Positions 8,297 to 17,199 are shown, counted from the stretch's first letter. The stretch: DNA of 64,000 nt from Paenibacillus ihbetae (GCF_002741055.1 NZ_CP016809.1:5062501-5126500), one strand, 5' to 3'. A program made the numbers and translations. Notes: generated by a model not told the origin, from the sequence alone.

Positions 8297-9033
8297 CAGA
8301 GCCAGTCCAACCGGGCGGAGGGTTCTGGAATATGCTCCGCCCCCGCAACATCCATTCCGCCATCACGTCAATGCGCGGTGCCCAGACGGCGCAGCAGCTT
8401 GCCTTTATCCGTTCGCAAATGAAGGATAACCGGAGGCCGGAAGCTTTGGGGACGCCCCTGAACGAGTTGGAGGTGGTCGTGTTCGATCTGGAAACGACCG
8501 GGTTCCATCATCAGCACGGGGACGAAATCTTATCGTTCGGAGCGGTCAGGGTCTTGGGAGATCGGATCATCGAAGAGGACGAATTCCACATGATCGTTAA
8601 CAGCGGCGCTCCGGTGCCCCCTTCGATCACGGAGCTGACGGGCATAACGCAGGCTATGGTCGATGAAGCCCCGCCTTTAGTGGAGGGGCTTCGCGATTTC
8701 ATGAGCTTTGTCGGCGGCAGTGTTCTGGTTGCCCATGCTGCCGCGCATGACCGGGGGTTTCTGAATGCGGCGCTGTGGAAGACGTCTAAGGTCCGTCTCT
8801 CCCACAGACTGCTGGATACGATGATGCTGGCTCAGAAGCTCTTCCCCGGACAAACCGGCTACAGCCTGGATGAGCTGCTGCAAAGCAGCGGCATACCGGT
8901 GGAAGGAAGGCATCAGGCATTGTCCGATGCGCGGATGACTGCTTGCCTGTGGACGCGCTATATACGGGAAATCCAGGAGCGGGGCTTTGCCGAAACGCTT
9001 GGCGATATGTACGTTTATTTAGGCAAGGATTAA
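8293..9033 (+). CDS. DnaQ-family 3'-5' exonuclease (DEDDh)
   Basis: A 246-residue protein with a DEDDh exonuclease fold. Exo I is VFDLETTGF (Asp and Glu about residues 59-61), Exo II lies around HAAAHDRGFL (about residue 151), and Exo III is HQALSDARMT (about residues 207-216), so all catalytic residues appear present. An extra N-terminal segment of about 55 residues precedes the fold. The ATG overlaps the stop of the DUF294 gene (ATGA), indicating translational coupling. Proofreading or RNA-trimming exonucleases share this fold; the true substrate is unknown. Confidence 0.85.
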   Translation: MTEPVQPGGGFWNMLRPRNIHSAITSMRGAQTAQQLAFIRSQMKDNRRPEALGTPLNELEVVVFDLETTGFHHQHGDEILSFGAVRVLGDRIIEEDEFHMIVNSGAPVPPSITELTGITQAMVDEAPPLVEGLRDFMSFVGGSVLVAHAAAHDRGFLNAALWKTSKVRLSHRLLDTMMLAQKLFPGQTGYSLDELLQSSGIPVEGRHQALSDARMTACLWTRYIREIQERGFAETLGDMYVYLGKD

Positions 9034-9109
9034 ATCGCTTTGCTTCACGGGCCGTTCCGGCGGTAGAAGGCGGGTAACAGCATCGGTTCACCGCGCATGG
9101 GAGGACTGT

Positions 9110-9604
9110 CTAATCAGCGTCCAGGATCTCGAAGCTAAGAGGGAGGAGCAAAATCGTATTTTTCAAACCGCGTTCATCCTTGTCCATGCGTGATTCGACC
9201 CGGTAGGCGTTCAGCTTAAGCTCTTCTGTCCCAGTTCCGGCAGGTGTGCCGATCAGATAAATACTGAACAGGCCGCCGAAGGCCTGCAGGTCGGCAAGGT
9301 CCTCCCGTGAGGGCTCCGGGGAGGAGGCGGGATGGCTGTGAAACAGGCCGATGATGCCGCGCTTCGACAAGAGAAGGCGGGTCCATTCCGCCGGCTCAAG
9401 CCGAAAATGATGCAGCGGATCCTCGGCGGCATTGGGTACAGGTAGAAATTCCGATACGCTTATCGGTGCATCTTGAAGATTCCCCTGCCCGATAAGGATA
9501 CCGCATGCCTCCTGAGGAAGCGCGCCGTATGTATAAGCAGCCATCTGTTCGAATACGGGCCTGCGGAGGAGAATCGGGCGGAACGGATCCTCTGATTTAG
9601 TCAT
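9110..9604 (-). CDS. M67 (JAMM/MPN+) metallopeptidase
   Basis: A 164-residue single-domain JAMM protein. The motif is complete: a Glu in PQEACGILIG (about residue 32), then HSHP followed after seven residues by Ser and Asp in HSHPASSPEPSREDL. Bacterial members can cleave isopeptide bonds, for example in sulfur-carrier or ubiquitin-like modification systems, but no sulfur-carrier or E1-like gene is adjacent. I chose the ATG giving MTKSEDP because GGAGG sits six bases upstream; longer readings lack a binding site. It is divergent from the TlpA-like gene. Confidence 0.85.
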   Translation of the reverse strand: MTKSEDPFRPILLRRPVFEQMAAYTYGALPQEACGILIGQGNLQDAPISVSEFLPVPNAAEDPLHHFRLEPAEWTRLLLSKRGIIGLFHSHPASSPEPSREDLADLQAFGGLFSIYLIGTPAGTGTEELKLNAYRVESRMDKDERGLKNTILLLPLSFEILDAD

Positions 9605-9640
9605 GGTCATCCTCCAATCGCGATCTTCGTGCTGCGTGGT

Positions 9641-9668
9641 TTGAAAGTTGCCGGTTTCAGGGTACAAT
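9641..9668 (+). promoter_or_regulatory. promoter of the TlpA-like thioredoxin gene
   Basis: TTGAAA (9641-9646), a 16-base spacer and TACAAT (9663-9668) lie about 85 bases ahead of the start codon. Confidence 0.55.
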
Positions 9669-9752
9669 AGGTATTGGATGCTGATTGAGATTAGCGGAGA
9701 TACGCTCCTTCAAAGCAGCATCCCACTAAGTATAGCAAAGGAATCCATACCC

Positions 9753-10310
9753 ATGAAACGTAACATCATGATTCTGGTTCTGATTCTTATCGCGGCGGGT
9801 GCCGTCATTTATAATCAGGCCGGCGACGATATCGAGGCCGTCTTCTTGCAGGAGAAGCCTCTTCCCACCGAGACGGGAGCCAAGGCAGGGCTGCTCGCTC
9901 CGACCTTTACGCTCCAAGGCTTTGAGGACAAAGAGACGTATTCCGCCGGCGGCCCGCGTGATAAGGCGCTGCTGATCAATTTTTGGGCGTCCTGGTGCGG
10001 TCCCTGCCAGCAGGAAGCGCCGGAGCTTAACAAGCTGGCGGAGCAGTACGCAGATGAACTGGAGATTTATGGGATTAATGTAGGCAAATACGATAACAAG
10101 AAAAAAGCGCAGCAATTTATTCAAGACTACAATCTTCGTTATCCGGTCCTCACAGACCCGAAGGGGGATGTGTTCGAGGGGCTGTACCATGGCCAAGCCT
10201 TCCCTACGAATGTCCTGATCGACCGCAACGGCGTCATTCAGGAAATCATTCTCGGTGCGCCGGATCCGAAAGATCTGCACAAGAAGGTTGCGATGCTGGT
10301 CAAGGAATAA
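9753..10310 (+). CDS. membrane-anchored TlpA/ResA-like thiol-disulfide oxidoreductase
   Basis: A 185-residue extracytoplasmic thioredoxin. An uncleaved signal anchor occupies residues 4-20, and a redoxin fold follows with the active site FWASWCGPCQQEAPEL (WCGPC about residues 80-84) and the cis-proline loop AFPTNVLI. ResA-type proteins reduce disulfides outside the membrane, for instance in cytochrome c maturation; no ccm or res genes are nearby, so the partner is unknown. The ATG at 9753 is preceded by AAAGGA. The frame is open 35 codons further upstream, but that stretch overlaps the promoter. Confidence 0.85.
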   Translation: MKRNIMILVLILIAAGAVIYNQAGDDIEAVFLQEKPLPTETGAKAGLLAPTFTLQGFEDKETYSAGGPRDKALLINFWASWCGPCQQEAPELNKLAEQYADELEIYGINVGKYDNKKKAQQFIQDYNLRYPVLTDPKGDVFEGLYHGQAFPTNVLIDRNGVIQEIILGAPDPKDLHKKVAMLVKE

Positions 10311-10323
10311 GCGGCATATTAAA

Positions 10324-10366
10324 AGCGCGGGTATCCGATCTTGCTTGGATACCCGCGCTCTTTTTT
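10324..10366. terminator. bidirectional terminator between tlpA-like gene and cimA
   Basis: AGCGCGGGTATCC (10324-10336) pairs with GGATACCCGCGCT (10347-10359), followed by a T run; A residues on the left also allow use by cimA on the other strand. Confidence 0.9.
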
Positions 10367-10378
10367 ACATTAAATAAC

Positions 10379-11995
10379 TTAGTGATTGACCAGGCCCTGC
10401 CGTTTCTCGGCAGCGTGCACATGCTCCGGCGATATTTGGCCGAGGAGGGCGTAACGCATACTGTCGACCAATGCCTCCCAGCTCGCTTCGATGACGTTGC
10501 TTGATACGCCGACCGTATTCCATGAATTCTCGAAGTTTTTCGATTCGATCAATACGCGGACCTTCGCGGCAGTGGCGTCTTTATCATCCAGGACGCGCAC
10601 TTTATAGTCGGCCAGATGCATTTCCTTAAGCGTCGGAAAGTATTGAACGAGCGCTTTACGGAGCGCGTTGTCAAGCGCATTGACCGGTCCGTTGCCTTCA
10701 GCCGCCGTGTAGATGCTCTCCCCGGCAACGTTCACCTTAACGAAGGCCTCGGAGACTACCGGCTGTCCGGCTGCCTTCTCGACAAGCATTTTGAAGGATT
10801 CGAAGGTGAACAGCTCTTTCAGCTCCCCGCTCGCTTCCCGCAGCAGCAGCTCCAGGGATGCGTCGGCACCCTCGAACTGGTAGCCTTCATGCTCAAGCTC
10901 CTTGATCTTCCCGATAATATGCTTCGACTGCTCGCTTGCCGGATCGAGCGCTATGCCCATATCTTGAGCCTTGGAGACGACATTGCTCTGGCCGGCCAGC
11001 TCGGATACGAGCACCCGCTGCTTGTTCCCGACCTTCTCCGGCTCGATGTGCTCGTACGTCCGGGAATCGCGCAAAATGGCGGAGACGTGGATGCCGCCCT
11101 TGTGGGCAAAGGCCGCATTGCCGACATACGGCTGATTGACCGGCATGTTGACATTGGCAATTTCGCTGATATATCTTGCGGTATTGGTCAAGGTCCGCAG
11201 ATTCTCTTCGCCGATGCATTCGTAACCGAGCTTCAGCTGCAGATTCGGGATGATGGAGCACAGATTCGCGTTACCGCAGCGTTCCCCGTATCCGTTCATC
11301 GTTCCTTGAACGTGGCGGACGCCGGCCTGTACAGCGCTCAGCGTATTGGCTACCGCCAGCTCGCAGTCATTGTGCGTATGAATGCCCAGGTTGGCACCCG
11401 GCAGAGGACCTTGCAAAGAAGTGACGATCTGCGAAATTTCATGCGGGAGGCTGCCCCCGTTCGTGTCGCACATGACGAGCCAATCGGCGCCTGCTTCACG
11501 GGCTTTGGACAACACGGCAACCGCATACTCCGGATTATTCTTGTAGCCGTCGAAGAAGTGCTCGGCGTCAAAGATGACCTCAAGCCCTTTCTGTTTAAGA
11601 AAGGCGATGGAATCATAGATCATGGACAGATTCTCTTCCAGCGTCGTCTGAAGCGCCGTATGGACATGGAAATCCCATGACTTCCCTACCAGCGTTGCGG
11701 CCCGTACGCCCGACTCCAGGATTCGCTTCAGATTCGCATCCTGCTCCGCAACGGAACCTTTGCGGCGGGTGCTGCCGAACGCCGTTATTTTGGAGGTTAA
11801 GCGAAGATCCTGGACTCTTTTGAAAAACTCGATGTCCTTGCTGTTGCTTCCCGGGATCCCGCCTTCAATATAATGAACACCAAGAGCATCCAGCTTCTTG
11901 GCAATTTTGACCTTGTCGTCCGCTGACAGGCTGACTCCTTCGCCTTGGGTTCCGTCGCGAAGCGTCGTATCAAAGATGGAAATGGACTTAGACAT
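10379..11995 (-). CDS. cimA: (R)-citramalate synthase
   Basis: Condenses pyruvate and acetyl-CoA to citramalate, the first step of the threonine-independent route to isoleucine. The 538 residues hold a TIM-barrel HMGL-like domain (FDTTLRDGTQGEGVSLS at residues 8-24, and metal ligands in GIHTHNDCELAVAN), a linker with AFAHKGGIHVSA, and a C-terminal LeuA-type regulatory dimer domain (about 390-520), where isoleucine feedback normally acts. The length and the early LRDGTQ motif favour citramalate synthase over 2-isopropylmalate synthase. AGGAGG lies eight bases before the ATG. It is monocistronic here, away from other branched-chain genes. Confidence 0.92.
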   Translation of the reverse strand: MSKSISIFDTTLRDGTQGEGVSLSADDKVKIAKKLDALGVHYIEGGIPGSNSKDIEFFKRVQDLRLTSKITAFGSTRRKGSVAEQDANLKRILESGVRAATLVGKSWDFHVHTALQTTLEENLSMIYDSIAFLKQKGLEVIFDAEHFFDGYKNNPEYAVAVLSKAREAGADWLVMCDTNGGSLPHEISQIVTSLQGPLPGANLGIHTHNDCELAVANTLSAVQAGVRHVQGTMNGYGERCGNANLCSIIPNLQLKLGYECIGEENLRTLTNTARYISEIANVNMPVNQPYVGNAAFAHKGGIHVSAILRDSRTYEHIEPEKVGNKQRVLVSELAGQSNVVSKAQDMGIALDPASEQSKHIIGKIKELEHEGYQFEGADASLELLLREASGELKELFTFESFKMLVEKAAGQPVVSEAFVKVNVAGESIYTAAEGNGPVNALDNALRKALVQYFPTLKEMHLADYKVRVLDDKDATAAKVRVLIESKNFENSWNTVGVSSNVIEASWEALVDSMRYALLGQISPEHVHAAEKRQGLVNH

Positions 11996-12341
11996 GATGT
12001 CCTCCTTTTGGGTGTCCGGGATGGACTGATGATTTTTTAATTAGCGTGGGTGGTCGTTCATAGCGCCCTGCATTCCAGATCACGCAAGGCTGCAGCCGTG
12101 CTTCTTGGGATGCATGGTGGGTACGCGATTTTCTTATAATTTTGTATTATAGCATTTCTTTGCGGGAAAGTAACAGAGTAAAACAAACTTTTAAGAAAGC
12201 AAGCCGTCTTGACCGTTCGATTCGTCGAGGGGTATGCTGTAGGCGGCAGGCATTATCCTTATCATTATCAATATCGGATATGAGATTAACCGAAATTCGG
12301 ATTTAAGATAGAACCGTACCAAACAGAAAGAAGGTATCCTC
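11996..12341. other. cimA-dinB intergenic region
   Basis: Divergent promoter region of 346 bases. On the minus strand a consensus TATAAT (12146-12151) lies about 150 bases ahead of cimA with only a weak -35. The cimA leader shows no T-box signature and no clear terminator. A Fur-box-like run is listed separately. I find no LexA box for dinB. Confidence 0.5.
12252..12269. promoter_or_regulatory. Fur-box-like hexamer run
   Basis: Three consecutive hexamers ATTATC-CTTATC-ATTATC; on the minus strand they read GATAAT-GATAAG-GATAAT, the hexamer-array form of a Fur box with one mismatch. It lies 73 bases ahead of dinB. This is a pattern match only, in an AT-rich stretch. Confidence 0.35.
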
Positions 12342-13643
12342 ATGGGACATATTGATGATTATTATCCGGCCAGCGGCCGCGTCATTCTACATGTGGATAT
12401 GAATGCTTTTTACTGCTCGGTGCATGAGGCGGAAGAGCCGGAGCTGTACCGCGGCAAGCCGACGGCCGTTGCCGGCAGCGTCGAGCTGCGCAAAGGGGTC
12501 ATCGTTACCTGCTCCTATGCTGCACGTGCCCTCGGCATCCGCACGGGAATGAATGTAAGGCAGGCGCTGCGGCTGTACCCGGACCTGATCATCATTCAGC
12601 CTGATTTCCATCTGTACCGGAAGTACTCCAATGCATTTATGAATATAGCGTATGCTTACACACCGCTGCTGGAAGCGACGTCGATCGATGAATGCTATCT
12701 GGACATTACCGGCTCCAAGCAATTCGGCACACCGCTCGATATCGCAAAGGAGATCCAGAACCGGATCCGCGAGGAGCTGTCCCTGCCATGCTCCGTCGGC
12801 ATTGCGCCGAACAAACTGCTCGCCAAGATGGCGTCGGACATGAAGAAGCCGAGCGGGCTCTCGGTGCTGCGGATCCGGGATGTGCCGAATGTGCTGTGGG
12901 GCAAGCCGTGCGCCGAGCTGTTCGGCATCGGCCGCAAGACGGCGGAGAAGCTTCGCAAGCTGAACATTCTCACCATCGGTGATCTGGCCAAAGCCGATGA
13001 ACATTTGCTGACTTCGGCCTTTGGCGTGACGGGGGCCTGGATGAAGCGCGCCGCGAACGGGATTGACCATGCGCCTGTCGTGGCGGAACGGGAGCAGAGC
13101 AAATCCATCGGGCACACGACGACGCTGCCGCAGGATGTCACCTCGAGTGACGAAGCGAAACGCGTGCTGCTGAATTTAAGCGATCAGGTTGCGCGCCGGC
13201 TAAGGCGTAAGGGCTTGATGGCCAGCGGGATCCAGATTACCCTGCGCACGCCGGATATGAAGACGATCACCCGATCGAAGCAGCTTTCCGTTCCGACCGA
13301 GAATACGGAAGACATCTACCGGGAAGCCTGTGTATTGTATGATCGGCATTGGAAGCAGGAACGCCCGCTTAGGCTGCTCGGCGTCACGCTGCAGCAGCTT
13401 GCCCGGAAGGAGGAAGCGGCGATTCAGCTGGATCTGTTCGATTATGAGAAGCAGCCGAAGAAGGAGTCGCTGACCCGGGTTATGGACGAGCTGCGCAATA
13501 AGTTCGGGGAGAGCGCCGTGCTGACGGCCGGCATGCTGGGAGATGATCCGTCGTCCCTCATCCGCGATCATAAACGGAGAGGAACATCGCTGCAGATGGA
13601 CTTTGCCAGAGAGCATGGCCAATCGCGAAATAACGAAGATTAG
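12342..13643 (+). CDS. dinB: DNA polymerase IV (Y-family translesion polymerase)
   Basis: Error-prone polymerase that copies past damaged template. The 433 residues contain the catalytic motifs VDMNAFYCSVHE (about residues 19-30) and TSIDECYLDI (about 107-116, with the SIDE acidic pair), a thumb with helix-hairpin-helix sequence (ELFGIGRKTAEKLRKLNI) and the little-finger domain. Near residue 362 is QLDLF, a good match to the beta-clamp binding motif, followed by a further 65-residue tail. The ATG is preceded by GAAGG. It is unrelated to the DinB/YfiT-type protein at 42762 despite the shared name. Confidence 0.95.
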   Translation: MGHIDDYYPASGRVILHVDMNAFYCSVHEAEEPELYRGKPTAVAGSVELRKGVIVTCSYAARALGIRTGMNVRQALRLYPDLIIIQPDFHLYRKYSNAFMNIAYAYTPLLEATSIDECYLDITGSKQFGTPLDIAKEIQNRIREELSLPCSVGIAPNKLLAKMASDMKKPSGLSVLRIRDVPNVLWGKPCAELFGIGRKTAEKLRKLNILTIGDLAKADEHLLTSAFGVTGAWMKRAANGIDHAPVVAEREQSKSIGHTTTLPQDVTSSDEAKRVLLNLSDQVARRLRRKGLMASGIQITLRTPDMKTITRSKQLSVPTENTEDIYREACVLYDRHWKQERPLRLLGVTLQQLARKEEAAIQLDLFDYEKQPKKESLTRVMDELRNKFGESAVLTAGMLGDDPSSLIRDHKRRGTSLQMDFAREHGQSRNNED

Positions 13644-13664
13644 ACGTCGTTTTGTCGGAATATG

Positions 13665-13706
13665 TTAGGAATTTTATTTGTATTCCTAAAAAAATTGTAT
13701 TAATAT
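13665..13706 (+). promoter_or_regulatory. ferredoxin promoter region with inverted repeat
   Basis: TTGTAT (13678-13683), a 17-base spacer and TAATAT (13701-13706) form a plausible promoter. The inverted repeat TTAGGAAT (13665-13672)/ATTCCTAA (13682-13689) spans the -35. It may be an operator or simply a hairpin at the end of dinB. Confidence 0.4.
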
Positions 13707-13753
13707 ATGAAGATGGTGGAGCAAATCCGCCGGCTTGTATTTTGTTCATTTAA

Positions 13754-14029
<276 letters not shown>

Positions 14030-14080
14030 TTGCGAGTCGGCCAAATACCATAACATGCTATATTTATGAACTCATAACTT

Positions 14081-14115
14081 ACGTCCCCTGCCTGCAGCGG
14101 CAGGGGACGTTTTTC
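14081..14115 (+). terminator. terminator of fer
   Basis: ACGTCCCCTGCC (14081-14092) pairs with GGCAGGGGACGT (14099-14110), followed by five T residues. Confidence 0.9.
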
Positions 14116-14194
14116 GTATGCGCGAATAACGATAAATGCGAGCTACATACGCGAGAGAGTGGTGTAAGGCCAAGACATGGGGCAGAAAATATAG

Positions 14195-14233
14195 GGCTAG
14201 CATGACATAAGGACATAAGGCTAGCATGACATA
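14195..14233 (+). repeat. short 24-bp-period direct repeat
   Basis: GGCTAGCATGACATA occurs at 14195-14209 and again at 14219-14233, so a 24-base unit is present about 1.6 times. It lies upstream of the L,D-transpeptidase gene; no function is evident. Confidence 0.6.
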
Positions 14234-14340
14234 TGCCATCAATCTGTAATTTATACATATTCCGGATACAGGATCCGATATAAAGGATATGGACATATCC
14301 AGATCTAGATAACAATTGAAGCCGTATTGGAGGCTCTCAT

Positions 14341-15783
14341 ATGAACAATTCAATGTACCTTAAAAGGTATGTAGAGACCCATCCCGATAACAAGATGGCC
14401 TGGTATTTGCTGGGCAAGGAGTACGAGCGGGCAGGAGAGCAGGGCAAGGCCACTTACTGCTATAACCGGGCTGAGGAGGTATACGAGGCCTTCGAGCTTA
14501 GCAAAGTCCCTTCGGACATATGGAAAAATTACGAGCAGCGCCTGCTGCAGCTCGAACGGGAGAAGGAGCTCAAGCGGAGGCGGAACCGGCGCTGGCTGGT
14601 AGCCCTCGCGCTGCTGCTCCTCGTTCTCATTCCGCCAGTGCAAGCTCCGGGATATCCGGGAGGATTGCCGGCGGAAGCCGATGCTCAGCCTGATGCCCCG
14701 GCTTCCGCCGCGGCGATCAGGCAAGCGGTGGGCGAACGCGGAGATAAACCGATGTTCACGGCTGTAGCCGAAGGCAGAAGCGCTGCAGCCGACGACGGAG
14801 CGGACGAAGAGGGAGACAGCGCATTGCCTCGCCTTCTAAAGCATCCCGAGCAGTTACCTTCATGGTCGGTTGCGCTTGGCATGCCCCGCCGGGGCAAGTG
14901 GCTGCTCTGGAGCAGCGATATGGAGCGGTTATATGCATTGCATCGGGACCGGGCAGGGGAAATAGCGATTACGCCGTTCGAAGGAGCTGCCGGAGAATGC
15001 GAGTGCGAGCCGCTAAGCAGCGCAGGATTGGCCCGAAGGGCGGGACAGTGGGCGGATCTGCAATTGGAGACGGCGGTGCTGGAGAAGGCGGTGGAGGGCT
15101 ATCATACCCGGCATGGGCGGCTGCCCGATTCGCTGGATGAGCTGACCCGGCCGTTTCCGAACAACTGGCTGTCCGGCCGATCGACTGCGATGGAGGACAT
15201 GTTTGATGTCCTGATTCAGCGGAAACAAAACGCTGCCCCTGCCGGGAAGGCGCAAAATGGCACCAGGGGGAAAGCGGAAGAAGGAGCGCAGAACAAGCTC
15301 GGATACTGGGGCACCTCACCGGACGGAGCACCATATTTCAAGGAGCCGCTCGAGGTCATCATTGACAAGGATAAGCATCGCCTCGCTGTGGTCAGCGGTA
15401 AGATTATGCTTCGAAACTATGCGGTCGGGCTTGGCGGAGCCAAGACGCCGCTTGGAGATTTTCAGATCAGCGATAAGGTGGTTAACCCGAACGGGACGAC
15501 CAGAGGTCCGTACGGCACAAGAGGCATGCAGTTATCCGATACGCTGTATGCGATACACGGCACGGAGGAGTTGGATAGCATCGGGGCGGACGAGTCCGAG
15601 GGCTGCATCCGGATGCTGAAGGAGGATGTCGAAGAGCTGTTCGATCTGGTTCCGATGGGAACCTCGGTGAAAATTCGGGAAGGGGTTCTGCCTGACGAGC
15701 TGTGGACTCCTAAAGAGCGCTTCAAGCTGAAGCACAGCCAGGGTCAGACCAACCCCGCCAAGGTGTATCACTGGCTTGATTAA
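14341..15783 (+). CDS. L,D-transpeptidase (YkuD) with N-terminal TPR-like segment
   Basis: Cell-wall enzyme of 480 residues that would form or exchange peptidoglycan cross-links from the L-centre of diaminopimelate. Residues 1-75 form a charged helical segment resembling one or two TPR repeats (NKMAWYLLGKEYERAGEQGKATYCYNRAEEVYEA) and should be cytoplasmic. One membrane helix lies at about 84-102, then an Ala/Asp-rich stretch and the YkuD domain from about 340. The catalytic motif is HGTEE...SEGCIRM, with the Cys near residue 422. An intracellular TPR fused to an external catalytic domain is uncommon. The ATG start lacks a strong binding site. Confidence 0.85.
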   Translation: MNNSMYLKRYVETHPDNKMAWYLLGKEYERAGEQGKATYCYNRAEEVYEAFELSKVPSDIWKNYEQRLLQLEREKELKRRRNRRWLVALALLLLVLIPPVQAPGYPGGLPAEADAQPDAPASAAAIRQAVGERGDKPMFTAVAEGRSAAADDGADEEGDSALPRLLKHPEQLPSWSVALGMPRRGKWLLWSSDMERLYALHRDRAGEIAITPFEGAAGECECEPLSSAGLARRAGQWADLQLETAVLEKAVEGYHTRHGRLPDSLDELTRPFPNNWLSGRSTAMEDMFDVLIQRKQNAAPAGKAQNGTRGKAEEGAQNKLGYWGTSPDGAPYFKEPLEVIIDKDKHRLAVVSGKIMLRNYAVGLGGAKTPLGDFQISDKVVNPNGTTRGPYGTRGMQLSDTLYAIHGTEELDSIGADESEGCIRMLKEDVEELFDLVPMGTSVKIREGVLPDELWTPKERFKLKHSQGQTNPAKVYHWLD

Positions 15784-15917
15784 GGCTGGGAGATCATAAT
15801 CAATACGATAATGAGGATAACAAGGAGTGCGATGCCTGTGCCGATCCACAGCAGAGCCTTTTTGTTAACCTCTTCTTTTTTTTGCTGCAGGACTGGAGGC
15901 TTTCGTTTGGCTGACAT
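15780..15917 (-). CDS. small single-pass membrane protein (45 aa)
   Basis: Begins MSAKRKPPVLQQKKEE, a basic cytoplasmic-side segment, and continues into one long hydrophobic helix (about residues 22-42) that ends in SQP. An AAGGGA ribosome binding site lies seven bases before the ATG. The stop codon overlaps that of the convergent L,D-transpeptidase gene (bases 15780-15783). The positive-inside pattern, binding site and clean helix support a real gene, but I do not recognise the family and no function can be given. Confidence 0.6.
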   Translation of the reverse strand: MSAKRKPPVLQQKKEEVNKKALLWIGTGIALLVILIIVLIMISQP

Positions 15918-16104
15918 ATGGCGTTCCCTTCTTTCTCAATGAAATAATCGCTGATTGCCTTATATTGTATAGGGTTTGCGCCCAAAAATCCATAACATGT
16001 CCGCCCGTTAGCGCGCCCGGTTTACACCCAAAAACTTTCTTTTTGCCGCGGAAACGGCTAAACTGAAGGGTAGAGAAATTAACTGGATGAGAGGAAGAGT
16101 CGAT

Positions 16105-17199
16105 GTGCTGTACCGCAATATAGGCAAACCTTTATTTTTCAAAATGGACCCGGAAAAGGCCCACCATCTCGTTGTCGGCGGCCTCGGGCGAGCCTCCGGC
16201 GTCATCGGCGCGGAAGCGGTCATGCGGGGGATGTATGGCGTGAGCGAAACGCCGGACTTGGCCGTGGACCTGTTCGGACTTCATTTCCCGACACCGGTCG
16301 GGCTTGCCGCCGGATTGGATAAAAATGCGCAAGCCGTCAAGGGATTTTCCTCCATCGGCTTTGGCTTTATGGAAGTAGGTACGGTTACACCGAAAGCCCA
16401 GCCGGGTAATGAACAGCCGAGGCTGTTCCGTTTGCCTCCGGATGAGGCGCTCATCAATCGAATGGGCTTTAATAATGAAGGTGCCGACGCGATGGCGAAG
16501 AGGCTGTCCGCGCTCAAGGAGCGCCGGATTCCGGTAGCGGTCAACATCGGTAAAAATAAAGCCACGCCGAACGAGAAGGCGAATGGCGATTACGAGGCCT
16601 GCATCCAGGCTTTGTTTCCGTACGGCGATTTTTTCGTGGTGAATATCAGCTCGCCGAACACGCCGGATCTGCGGAGCTTGCAGCACGGCAGCGAGCTCTC
16701 ATCATTGCTTGAAGCGGTGATGAACGAGATGAACCGTCAGGCCGGCGTTCACGGCAGCCGGAAGGCTGTGCTCGTCAAGATTGCGCCGGACGTGAGCGAT
16801 GCCGAGCTCGAGTATATGGTGGAGACGATCCGTGCGAGCGGGGTATCCGGCATTATCGCTACCAACACCACGCTCTCCAGGGAGGGGCTTACGCACAGCA
16901 ACGCCAAAGAGACCGGCGGGCTCAGCGGAAAGCCGCTGCGAGAGCGCTCGACTGAAATCATCTCGCGGATCTATAAGCAGACCGGCGGAACGCTGCCGAT
17001 CATCGGCTCCGGAGGAATCTTCACGGCGGCCGATGCATATGAGAAAATACGCGCAGGCGCCAGCCTGGTAGAAATTTATACGGCACTTATCTATGAAGGG
17101 CCCGAGGTCAACCGCAAGCTGCACGCCGGTCTGAGGCAGCTGCTGGCGAAGGACGGCTTCAGCCATATTTCCGAAGCTGTCGGGGCGAATCATCGGTAA
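16105..17199 (+). CDS. pyrD: dihydroorotate dehydrogenase (quinone), class 2
   Basis: FMN enzyme that oxidises dihydroorotate to orotate and passes electrons to membrane quinone, in pyrimidine synthesis. The N-terminal helix MLYRNIGKPLFFKMDPEKAHH is the membrane-associating extension specific to class 2. FMN and substrate motifs include GLAAGLDKNAQAVKGF, NRMGFNNEGAD, NISSPNTPDLR (with the class 2 catalytic Ser region) and GSGGIFTAADA. GTG at 16105 gives the typical N-terminus and follows GAGGAAGAG; an ATG at 16087 adds six residues. Class 2 is unusual for Bacilli relatives such as B. subtilis, which use a class 1B enzyme in the pyr operon; this gene stands outside any pyr operon. Confidence 0.92.
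   Translation: MLYRNIGKPLFFKMDPEKAHHLVVGGLGRASGVIGAEAVMRGMYGVSETPDLAVDLFGLHFPTPVGLAAGLDKNAQAVKGFSSIGFGFMEVGTVTPKAQPGNEQPRLFRLPPDEALINRMGFNNEGADAMAKRLSALKERRIPVAVNIGKNKATPNEKANGDYEACIQALFPYGDFFVVNISSPNTPDLRSLQHGSELSSLLEAVMNEMNRQAGVHGSRKAVLVKIAPDVSDAELEYMVETIRASGVSGIIATNTTLSREGLTHSNAKETGGLSGKPLRERSTEIISRIYKQTGGTLPIIGSGGIFTAADAYEKIRAGASLVEIYTALIYEGPEVNRKLHAGLRQLLAKDGFSHISEAVGANHR

Noticed and set aside
10616..11680. 354-codon plus-strand frame antisense to cimA
   Set aside because: cimA is unmistakable on the other strand; long antisense frames are expected in GC-rich codon-biased genes.
11996..12145. T-box leader for cimA
   Set aside because: The conserved T-box antiterminator sequence and a terminator are not visible in the leader; only small hairpins occur.
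12200..12341. LexA box for dinB
   Set aside because: No sequence close to the CGAAC-n4-GTTCG consensus is present in the upstream region.
15800..15985. 61-codon minus-strand frame downstream of the L,D-transpeptidase
   Set aside because: A different frame in the same place has a good binding site and a clear membrane helix and explains the region better.
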